Below are positions 1-5,869 of a DNA stretch of 6,811 bases, in pieces. This DNA is from Clostridia bacterium (GTDB lineage: Bacteria > Bacillota > Clostridia > Oscillospirales > Acutalibacteraceae), in assembly GCA_017519685.1 (NCBI GenBank), contig JAFWRV010000231.1, forward strand, positions 1 to 6,811, written 5' to 3'. Position 1 is the first letter of the stretch; each line of letters starts with the position of its first letter. The position numbers were made by a program, and so were the translations under genes. The notes beneath the pieces are model-generated. The model made no database searches. It was not told the DNA's origin and was given only the letters and a program-made list of their open reading frames with translations.

Positions 1-10
1 AGTCAATGAT

Positions 11-51
11 ATAAAATAAGAGGTCTATACCTGCAACGGCATAAACCTCTT
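11..51 (-). terminator. Probable intrinsic terminator at the end of the operon
   Basis: The minus-strand RNA forms a continuous 14-bp stem, AAGAGGTTTATGCC with GGTATAGACCTCTT, including two G-U pairs, closed by the 6-base loop GUUGCA. ATTTTATAT follows it. On the plus strand the two wobble pairs become A/C mismatches, so the structure belongs to the minus transcript. It begins 55 nt after the ANTAR stop codon. The T-tract is interrupted, so termination strength is uncertain. Confidence 0.75.
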
Positions 52-101
52 TATTAATGTTTATTCACTTTGTATCAAATTATAAGAGTAAATAGCATTA
101 T

Positions 102-115
102 ACAGATTAATCTGT
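102..115. repeat. Perfect 14-bp palindrome spanning the ANTAR stop codon
   Basis: ACAGATTAATCTGT is an exact inverted repeat with the TAA stop near its centre. It could be a small hairpin or a chance feature of AT-rich sequence; no function is assigned. Confidence 0.4.
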
Positions 116-697
116 CTTATTATTGATAATTTCCAGAGCGATTTCAGATTTTGAAACGCATCTGTCCATTGCCTGCTTTTCAATATAGCGGTGAGCGGAG
201 GGCTCGTCCATACCGCGCCCGTCAATAAGCATCCATTTTGCTCTGTTGACCAGGCGGATTTCCTCCATTTTTTCTTCAACGCTGAGAGTTTTGATTTCCG
301 CCTTGCGCAGTCTTTCACGCGCGCTGACCATCCAGTTGACGGCGGTTATAAACGCTGATTTTGACATCGGCTTTTCCAGCAAAAAGACGCCGTACTCCGC
401 GGCTTTCTCATAGATATCGCCGTAAAGCTCGCTCTTTACAAGAAGCAGAACTACCGTTCCCTTTGAATTACTGCAGGTATCAATCGCAAAACCCGTTCCG
501 AAATCATCAGGAAGAGGAGTATTGACAATAACGAAGTCAAACTGACGTTCGGAAAGTTTTCTCTTTGCTTCGCTGACACTGTTTACGAATATTACGGGAC
601 TGCACTTTGATTCGGGGAGCACCGAAGTCACCGAGTTATTCAATACCTGTGATGAAGAAACAATAAGAACGCTGTAAATATGTTCTCTCAGACTCAT
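107..697 (-). CDS. ANTAR-domain regulator with degenerate receiver domain (likely RNA-binding antiterminator of nitrogen genes)
   Basis: The protein has 196 residues. Residues ~8-123 form a response-regulator receiver fold in which the key residues are missing: the acidic pair after beta 1 is Ser14-Ser15 (VLIVSSS), the phospho-acceptor Asp is Asn59 (VIVNTPLPDD) and the switch Thr/Ser position looks like Val87; only Lys109 (LEKP) remains. A charged helix, probably a coiled coil, at ~125-147 leads into a C-terminal ANTAR three-helix domain (~138-194) with the family pattern L...KMEEIRLVNRAKWMLIDGRGMDEPSAHRYI...A...SEIA..I. ANTAR domains bind tandem hexaloop RNA hairpins and prevent transcription termination. 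ANTAR proteins beside glutamine synthetase and glutamate synthase genes are known in clostridia (NitR type), so control of nitrogen assimilation, perhaps of this operon's own leader off-window, is likely. Phosphorylation control is unlikely. The ATG has a strong Shine-Dalgarno site. Confidence 0.92.
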   Translation of the reverse strand: MSLREHIYSVLIVSSSQVLNNSVTSVLPESKCSPVIFVNSVSEAKRKLSERQFDFVIVNTPLPDDFGTGFAIDTCSNSKGTVVLLLVKSELYGDIYEKAAEYGVFLLEKPMSKSAFITAVNWMVSARERLRKAEIKTLSVEEKMEEIRLVNRAKWMLIDGRGMDEPSAHRYIEKQAMDRCVSKSEIALEIINNKTD

Positions 698-704
698 TTA
701 CTCC

Positions 705-711
705 CCTCCTT
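705..711 (-). promoter_or_regulatory. Ribosome binding site of the ANTAR regulator gene
   Basis: AAGGAGG lies 7 nt before ATG 697, in the 33-bp gap after the GS stop. The rest of the gap shows no hairpin or promoter, so the regulator is probably co-transcribed with the genes upstream. Confidence 0.75.
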
Positions 712-730
712 CCGGCAGATTTTTAAAGAA

Positions 731-1942
731 TTATTTTCCGCAATACAAATCGAAAATGGATTTCGGCAGACAGGATCTGACAAAATCACTGTTTTGTGCT
801 GCCTTGCGCGCCGCTTCCAGGCTGCCCGGCAGACGGGCAAACTTTGACTTGACGCTGTCATCCGCCGTGAAAAGATTGATATTGGCGGCATCGGGCAAAT
901 CAAGTTTATTTTCAATACCGTAAAGACCGGCGTAAATCAGAAGCGTGAACGCGAGATAAGGATTAACAGACGGATCGGGAGAACGGAGCTCCGCCCTGCG
1001 GAATTCGCCGACTGCCGCCGGAATCCTGACAAGCTGAGAACGGTTCTCCGCGGACCAGGACACAAAAACAGGCGCCTTATTCTGCCCGAAACGCGCGTAG
1101 GAATCCTCAGACGGATTGAGGAAAGCGGTCATATCCCTGATTTTGTCAAGCACGCCCGCTATCATATAACAGAGATTTACAGAGCCGCTGTCGGGCTTGA
1201 CGGACATATTTATGTGGCATCCGTTACCGGGCGCGTCTTTAATCGGCTTCGGCCCGAAATCAACATAAATACCGTTTCTGCGGGCAACAGTTCTGACAAC
1301 CGTGCGGAAAGTCAGAGTATTGTCGGCCGTTGTAATCGGGTCGGAATAACGGAAATCAATCTCGTTCTGCCCCGGCCCCTGCTCATGATGCGAGCTCTCG
1401 GGATAAATACCCATCTGCTCGAGAGTCAGGCATATTTCACGGCGGATGTCTTCTCCTTTGTCAAACGGAGCGATATCCATATAACCCGCGTTGTCATAAG
1501 GAATATTCGTCGGCTGACCGTTCTCGTCGAGATTGAAAAGATAAAATTCCTGCTCAGTGCCGAAATTAAAGGAATATCCCGCTTTGGCCGCATCGTCAAC
1601 CGCCTTCTTGAGCAGACTTCTCGTGTCGCTTTCAAATACCGAGCCGTCGGGATTTTTAATTGTGGTAAACATTCGCACTACCTTGCCGTGCTCGGGTCTC
1701 CAGGGAAGAAATGAGAGGGTATCAGGATCGGGATGCAGGAACAAATCGGAAAACACCTCATCCCTGAAACCTGCGATAGCCGAAGCGTCAAAAGCAATTC
1801 CGTATTCAAAGGCGCGCTGCAGCTCACCCGGCATAATAGAAATGTTTTTCTGCCTGCCGTAAACATCGCAGAACGCGAGGCGGATGAATTTGACATCCTC
1901 CTCTTTAATATACTGTAATACTTCTTCGCTTGAATATTTCAT
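731..1942 (-). CDS. glnA: Glutamine synthetase family protein, type I-alpha-like, short form with altered catalytic flap
   Basis: By family this should join ammonium to glutamate using ATP. The protein has 403 residues from ATG 1942, or 409 from ATG 1960. The latter directly follows the upstream stop and has no Shine-Dalgarno site, whereas 1942 has a weak AGGT 6 nt upstream and starts at MKYSSEEVLQYIKEEDV, as I expect for relatives. Numbered from 1942, the metal ligands look intact: Glu130 and Glu132 (GTEQEF), Glu187 and Glu194 (HHEQGPGQNE), His243 (GNGCHIN) and Glu318 (RRAELR). NRSQLVRIP and Arg320 are present too. There is no adenylylation-site Tyr (NLYDL) and no type I-beta insertion, so it is alpha-like. 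It is about 40 residues shorter than Bacillus GlnA (444), mainly at the C-terminus. The flap segment RFGQNKAP has Lys where canonical enzymes have Glu (GYEAP). GS-family membership is certain, but true glutamine synthetase activity is not. Confidence 0.9.
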   Translation of the reverse strand: MKYSSEEVLQYIKEEDVKFIRLAFCDVYGRQKNISIMPGELQRAFEYGIAFDASAIAGFRDEVFSDLFLHPDPDTLSFLPWRPEHGKVVRMFTTIKNPDGSVFESDTRSLLKKAVDDAAKAGYSFNFGTEQEFYLFNLDENGQPTNIPYDNAGYMDIAPFDKGEDIRREICLTLEQMGIYPESSHHEQGPGQNEIDFRYSDPITTADNTLTFRTVVRTVARRNGIYVDFGPKPIKDAPGNGCHINMSVKPDSGSVNLCYMIAGVLDKIRDMTAFLNPSEDSYARFGQNKAPVFVSWSAENRSQLVRIPAAVGEFRRAELRSPDPSVNPYLAFTLLIYAGLYGIENKLDLPDAANINLFTADDSVKSKFARLPGSLEAARKAAQNSDFVRSCLPKSIFDLYCGK

Positions 1943-1960
1943 AACTTTACCTGCTTTCAT

Positions 1961-2680
1961 TTAATTGGCCACATACATCTGCTTATAAGGATTCTTTGTA
2001 TCCGGCGTGATTAAAGTATAATCTCCGGACAGGACCTCATCTGTATTATATCCGAAGAGTTCACAGTATTCAAGTATATACGGATTAATTTCTTCAATGT
2101 CTTCGTGACCCGCCTGAGTGACGGTTACACCTGCCGGGAAAACTATATCCTCACAGCTGCCGCGGATAAACATTTTGCCTCCGTGCATTCCGGTGCAGGG
2201 AAAATTGCCGACAATTCTTTTCCCTTCAGTTTCAAGGCCGAGGACAACAATCAGGCCTCCTGCCTGATATTCCCCGAGAAAACTTCCGGCTGCTCCGCCG
2301 ATTACCATGACGGGCATTTTCTCTTTATACGCTTTCATATGTATGCCCGCGCGGTAACCCGCGTTGCCTTTGATTATGATTTTTCCGCCGCGCATGGCGT
2401 AACCGACCGCGTCACCCACGTCACCGCGGATAACGATTTCGCCGCTGTTCATCGTGTCGCCGACAGCGTCCTGCGCGTTGCCGTTAACTGTAATCTTCGC
2501 GCCGTTTAGATAAGCTCCGAGTGCGTTTCCGGGGATTCCCTCAATTTCAATTGTCTTTCCCGAAACTCCTGCGGCAATGAAACGCTGCCCCAGACATCCT
2601 GTAAGTTTAATTTCATCGCTTGCGGCGCGGAGAGCGCTGTTTATTTCCCTGTATTCCATTCCTCCGGTATCAATAATCAT
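1961..2680 (-). CDS. Glutamate synthase GXGXG (beta-helix) subunit, GlxC/GltB C-domain type
   Basis: This is the stand-alone form of the C-terminal right-handed beta-helix domain of GltB, a structural subunit that holds the amidotransferase and FMN subunits together. With the ATG start it has 239 residues. About 25-190 show the repeated Gly pattern of the family, for example GIPGNALGAYLNGA, GDTMNSGEIVIRGDVGDAVG, GYAMRGGKIIIKGNAG and GMHGGKMFIRG. The last ~45 residues (from about HEDIEEINPYILEYCELFGY) form a non-repetitive tail, probably helical at first. Related beta-helices occur in formylmethanofuran dehydrogenase subunit C, but the neighbouring amidotransferase and FMN subunits settle the assignment. 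The gene is separated from the FMN subunit gene by the two electron-transfer genes. Its TAA stop directly abuts an ATG at 1960 at the start of the next gene. Confidence 0.93.
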   Translation of the reverse strand: MIIDTGGMEYREINSALRAASDEIKLTGCLGQRFIAAGVSGKTIEIEGIPGNALGAYLNGAKITVNGNAQDAVGDTMNSGEIVIRGDVGDAVGYAMRGGKIIIKGNAGYRAGIHMKAYKEKMPVMVIGGAAGSFLGEYQAGGLIVVLGLETEGKRIVGNFPCTGMHGGKMFIRGSCEDIVFPAGVTVTQAGHEDIEEINPYILEYCELFGYNTDEVLSGDYTLITPDTKNPYKQMYVAN

Positions 2681-3909
2681 CAAACCTCACCTCCGAAGCT
2701 GTGCCTGCGGCTTTCCGCCGGGAACGACGTGAAATCTGCGACATTCCTGAGCGCATCAAAATCAAGCGATGAAAGAGGAGTTTTTTCCCTGATAAGAGAG
2801 GTGTAAATACCCGCTCTTTCCGTATAACCTATAAGCATAAATCCGGTAAGTCTGTCATTCTCTGTAAACAGGCGCTTGATTCTGCCCTCCGATTTTTCCT
2901 CATACATACTGCCGCCGTAACTGCCGGCGGTCATCGCGTGCAGTCCGAAAAATCCGATTGAATTCATCGGAACGGCGTTGTCAAACTCCGCGTTTCCTCC
3001 CGCCATATTAACTCCCGCCGTGAAGCCCTGAATATAGGCATTCGGCATTATGGCTATTACTTTGCTTTTACCGTCGGAGATATCGGTACACTCGGTACAG
3101 TCGCCTGCGGCATAAATATTTTCAACTGAAGTTTCGCAGTTTGAGCCGACGGCTATTCCCCTGTTGACATTTCCGCCGATATCTTTAATCAGCGATGTAT
3201 TGGGTCTTACGCCGACAGCAATAACAAGAATATCAAATTCAACGGTTTTACCGCTTTTCATTACAGCTTTTTTGCCTTCAAATCTGACCGCGCTGTCACC
3301 GGTCATTATTTTAATCCCCCGGCTTTCAAGATGACTCTGCATAATTTTCGCGCAATCTTCATCGAGTATGCTTGAAAGGATTCTGTCCGCAAGGTCGCAT
3401 ACGGTAATCGACCTGACTTTTCCGTATATCCCCTCGGCGCATTTAAGACCGATAAGTCCCGCTCCGATAATAAGAACATCCTTATCTGAAGAAAGTTCTT
3501 TTTTCAGCGTCAAAGCATCGTCGAGAGTCATAAAACTGAATTTCTTTTCAACTGTTTCAATACCGTCAAAAGAAGGAATAAAAGGTGACGATCCCGCTGC
3601 GACACAGAGTTTTGAATACGGTACGGTTTCTCCGTTATCAAGTATGACACTGCTGTTTTTTTTATCTATCTTTACAGCTTCAGCGTAAATGACATCGCAG
3701 TTATTTTCTTCATAAAAACCGTCGTCACGGTATTTCATTCTTTCCGTGTCGGTTTTATCCTCAAGATAATAGGAAATCAGAGGCCGGCAGTAAACACCGT
3801 GCTTTTCCGCGGAAATCACGGTTATCTTTCCCTTGTTTCCTGTGCTTCTGATGCCTTCAATACATCCTGCCGCGGCAACGCCGTTTCCGATAATCACGAA
3901 TTTATCCAT
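2680..3909 (-). CDS. FAD/NAD(P)-binding oxidoreductase (pyridine nucleotide-disulfide reductase fold, NADH:rubredoxin-oxidoreductase/NirB-like)
   Basis: This flavoprotein probably moves electrons between NAD(P)H and the adjacent polyferredoxin, so it may feed the glutamate synthase; the partner assignment is from context. With ATG at 3909 it has 409 residues. The FAD dinucleotide fold is at 5-15 (VIIGNGVAAAG), a second NAD fold at 145-160 (VLIIGAGLIGLKCAEG) and the second FAD motif at 264-271 (NIYAAGDC). An Asp at 172, near the end of the second beta strand of the NAD fold, hints at NADH over NADPH. There is no CxxxxC redox disulfide, so it is not a thioredoxin- or dihydrolipoamide-reductase. 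The C-terminal part (310-409) resembles the C-terminal domain of rubredoxin/ferredoxin reductases. The start is a choice: GTG at 3918 overlaps the ferredoxin stop but lies only 2 nt after GGAG, whereas ATG at 3909 is 11 nt from GGAG and the protein then begins directly at the first beta strand. Confidence 0.9.
   Translation of the reverse strand: MDKFVIIGNGVAAAGCIEGIRSTGNKGKITVISAEKHGVYCRPLISYYLEDKTDTERMKYRDDGFYEENNCDVIYAEAVKIDKKNSSVILDNGETVPYSKLCVAAGSSPFIPSFDGIETVEKKFSFMTLDDALTLKKELSSDKDVLIIGAGLIGLKCAEGIYGKVRSITVCDLADRILSSILDEDCAKIMQSHLESRGIKIMTGDSAVRFEGKKAVMKSGKTVEFDILVIAVGVRPNTSLIKDIGGNVNRGIAVGSNCETSVENIYAAGDCTECTDISDGKSKVIAIMPNAYIQGFTAGVNMAGGNAEFDNAVPMNSIGFFGLHAMTAGSYGGSMYEEKSEGRIKRLFTENDRLTGFMLIGYTERAGIYTSLIREKTPLSSLDFDALRNVADFTSFPAESRRHSFGGEV
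2687..2694 (-). promoter_or_regulatory. Ribosome binding site of the GXGXG subunit gene
   Basis: GGAGGTGA, a near-perfect Shine-Dalgarno sequence, lies within the last codons of the upstream oxidoreductase gene. GGAGG is 9 nt from ATG 2680 and 6 nt from an alternative TTG at 2683. The ATG shares one base with the upstream TGA stop. Confidence 0.75.
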
Positions 3910-3914
3910 TGCCG

Positions 3915-4343
3915 TCACCTCTCCTCAAAAACTATCGCTTTATTCGGACAGCCCCTGACGCAGGCGGGCTCTCCGTCTGAATTCTGAGTACACAGCTCAC
4001 ATTTCTGCATCACGCCGTCCTCGTTGAGCGCAAGAGCGCCGTAAGGGCAGACAAGAACGCAGGTCATACATCCGACGCATTTGTTTTTATCTATTTTTAC
4101 CACGCCGTCGGATTTTGAAATCGCCCCCGCGATACAGCTCTTGACACAGATGGGGTCAGTGCAGTGACGGCAGGAAACCGCGTAGGAAACCTTTTCGTTT
4201 CCCTCAATATGAATACGGGGAAAAATCGGCTTTCCTCTGAGAGCGTCCGCCATATCCTTCAGCCCCGAATTTGCAAAAGCGCAGTTATATTCACAAAGAT
4301 GGCAGCCAAGGCACCATTCTTCATTCACGTAAACTCTTCTCAT
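3915..4343 (-). CDS. Polyferredoxin, four [4Fe-4S]-type cysteine clusters (CooF/HycB-like electron-transfer subunit)
   Basis: This cytoplasmic electron-transfer protein has 142 residues and 16 cysteines in four groups: 11-14-17-21, 58-61-66-70, 89-92-95-99 and 115-118-128-132. That pattern is typical of the HycB/NapG/CooF family, which carries up to four [4Fe-4S] clusters. The N-terminus (VNEEWCLGCHLCEYNCAF) resembles the CooF type that partners CO dehydrogenase, but no CODH gene is visible. It sits directly between the FMN synthase subunit and a flavin oxidoreductase, so its likely job is to relay electrons between them in place of the GltD subunit; this is inference from context. It has no signal peptide or membrane segment. 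The start is ATG with a good Shine-Dalgarno site. Its TGA stop is 5 bp before the preferred ATG of the next gene, or overlaps that gene's alternative GTG start. Confidence 0.92.
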   Translation of the reverse strand: MRRVYVNEEWCLGCHLCEYNCAFANSGLKDMADALRGKPIFPRIHIEGNEKVSYAVSCRHCTDPICVKSCIAGAISKSDGVVKIDKNKCVGCMTCVLVCPYGALALNEDGVMQKCELCTQNSDGEPACVRGCPNKAIVFEER

Positions 4344-4350
4344 TTTTATA

Positions 4351-4355
4351 TCCTC
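4351..4355 (-). promoter_or_regulatory. Ribosome binding site of the ferredoxin gene
   Basis: GAGGA lies 7 nt before the ATG at 4343, inside the 20-bp gap after the upstream TAA, and fixes that start. No promoter-like sequence is evident in the gap. Confidence 0.7.
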
Positions 4356-4363
4356 GTTGATTA

Positions 4364-5869
4364 TTATTCGCCCGCGTGTGAAATACCGAGAATTTCGAGT
4401 TCTTTACTGTTAAGCCCGATTCCGCGGAGCATAAGACGGTTTCCTTTCAGCGCTTCAATTGAATTGATACCCATACCGCCCATAATTTCCTTGATTTCGT
4501 GACGCCAGGCATTCATAAGATTAACAAGACGCTGACTGCCGATATCGGGGTTCAGCCGTTTGACAAGTTCCGGCTTCTGAGTAGCAATTCCCCAGTTGCA
4601 TCTGCCTGACTGACAGGTACGGCAAAGATGACAGCCGAGAGCGAGAAGCGCGGCTGTTGCGATATAGCAGGCGTCCGCGCCGAGCGCAATTGCCTTGACA
4701 ACATCCGACGCGCTCCTGACGGAACCGCCGGCGATAAGGGAAACATTGTTTCTTATTCCCTCGTCACGCAGACGGCTGTCAACCGCCGCAAGGGCAAGCT
4801 CTATCGGAATGCCGACATTATCCCTTATATGCGTTGGCGCCGCGCCTGTTCCTCCCCTGAATCCGTCTATCGCGATTATATCCGCCCCGCTTCTGGCTAT
4901 ACCGCTCGCGATGGCGGCGATATTATGCACGGCGGCTACTTTGACAATAACGGGTTTTTTATACTCGGTTGCCTCTTTAAGGGAATAGACAAGCTGCCGC
5001 AAATCCTCAATCGAATAAATATCGTGATGCGGCGCGGGAGAAATGGCATCGGAGCCCTCCGGTATCATACGGGTGCGTGAAATATCGCCGACTATTTTCT
5101 CTCCGGGAAGATGGCCTCCGATACCCGGCTTTGCGCCCTGACCCATTTTGATTTCAATTGCGGCTCCCGCGTTCAGATAATCCTCGTGAACGCCGAAACG
5201 GCCGGAAGCCACCTGGACAATGGTGTTTTTACCGAATTTATAAAAATCCTCGTGCAGGCCGCCCTCGCCGGTGTTATAGATGATTCCGAGCTCTTCCGCC
5301 GCTCTCGCAAGAGAAGCGTGGGCATTGTAACTGATTGAGCCGTAACTCATCGCGGAAAACATCACAGGCATCGTCAGCTCAATCTGAGGCGGCATATTGT
5401 TTATGATATTTCCGTCTTTGTCCTTTTCGATTTTCCCCGGCTTTTTTCCGAGAAACACCTTTGTTTCCATCGGCTCGCGCAGAGGATCAATCGGAGGATT
5501 GGTAACCTGGGAAGCGTTAATGAGCATCTTATCCCAGTAAACCGGCATAGGTTTAGGATTTCCCATTGATGACAGTAGCACTCCTCCGCTGTTTGACTGT
5601 TTATATACTTCTCTTATTGTATCATTCTGCCAGTTGCAGTTTTCTCTGAGTGTGCAATCTGTTTTGACAATTTTAAGCGCTCTTGTCGGGCAGAGCGAAA
5701 CACATCTCTGACAGTTGACGCACTTTGATTCATCGCTTTTCATTATCCCGCGCGCCGGGTCAAATGAATGGACTTCGTTCGCGCACTGCCTCTCACATAC
5801 ACGGCAGGCAATACAGCGGTCGCTGTTTCTTATAACTTCAAATTCAGGATATAAAAATTCCACGCTCAA
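4364..5869 (-). CDS. Glutamate synthase FMN/iron-sulfur synthase subunit (GltB central domain, archaeal/clostridial stand-alone type)
   Basis: This 501-residue protein should reductively transfer ammonia to 2-oxoglutarate on FMN, giving glutamate. The N-terminus carries two [4Fe-4S] motifs, Cys19-22-25-29 and Cys50-53-56-60, as in archaeal-type glutamate synthases and unlike plain GltB. The rest is a TIM-barrel FMN domain with recognisable glutamate synthase blocks: IKMGQGAKPGIGGHLPG (near residue 245), AIDGFRGGTGAAP (near 335) and LIAGGSVRSASDVVKAIALG (near 385). The Cys413-x5-Cys419-x4-Cys424 spacing before NWGIATQ matches the [3Fe-4S] site of glutamate synthases; Cys416 is extra. The start is read as TTG at 5869, overlapping the previous stop, with AGGA about 12 nt upstream; a GTG at 5863 is the alternative. 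In Rhizobium-style naming it is GlxD-like. The enzyme family is certain; the electron donor is inferred from the next two genes. Confidence 0.95.
   Translation of the reverse strand: MSVEFLYPEFEVIRNSDRCIACRVCERQCANEVHSFDPARGIMKSDESKCVNCQRCVSLCPTRALKIVKTDCTLRENCNWQNDTIREVYKQSNSGGVLLSSMGNPKPMPVYWDKMLINASQVTNPPIDPLREPMETKVFLGKKPGKIEKDKDGNIINNMPPQIELTMPVMFSAMSYGSISYNAHASLARAAEELGIIYNTGEGGLHEDFYKFGKNTIVQVASGRFGVHEDYLNAGAAIEIKMGQGAKPGIGGHLPGEKIVGDISRTRMIPEGSDAISPAPHHDIYSIEDLRQLVYSLKEATEYKKPVIVKVAAVHNIAAIASGIARSGADIIAIDGFRGGTGAAPTHIRDNVGIPIELALAAVDSRLRDEGIRNNVSLIAGGSVRSASDVVKAIALGADACYIATAALLALGCHLCRTCQSGRCNWGIATQKPELVKRLNPDIGSQRLVNLMNAWRHEIKEIMGGMGINSIEALKGNRLMLRGIGLNSKELEILGISHAGE

Noticed and set aside
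102..115. Palindrome ACAGATTAATCTGT considered as the first hairpin of an ANTAR RNA target or as an operator
   Set aside because: If read as a hexaloop, the loop would be AUUAAU with A rather than G at position 4, and extra pairing shrinks the loop to four bases. It lies inside a coding end, so an operator role is unsupported.
694..915. Minus-strand open frame of 73 codons at the GS 3' end
   Set aside because: It overlaps the end of the GS coding region in another frame and has no recognisable protein.
1214..1714. Plus-strand open frame of 166 codons opposite the GS-like gene
   Set aside because: It lies wholly antisense to a clear GS coding region, shows no recognisable domain, and reflects the codon pattern of the real gene.
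2105..2509. Plus-strand open frame of 134 codons opposite the GXGXG gene
   Set aside because: It is a shadow of the Gly-rich repeat coding; the apparent repeats in its translation mirror the beta-helix repeats.
3915..4343. Carbon monoxide dehydrogenase-linked function suggested by the CooF-like ferredoxin
   Set aside because: No CODH catalytic or maturation gene is visible, and all neighbours belong to glutamate synthase or nitrogen assimilation.
4628..5080. Plus-strand open frame of 150 codons opposite the FMN subunit (also 4695-4988)
   Set aside because: It is antisense to conserved FMN-domain motifs, has no family resemblance, and has no independent intergenic space or promoter.
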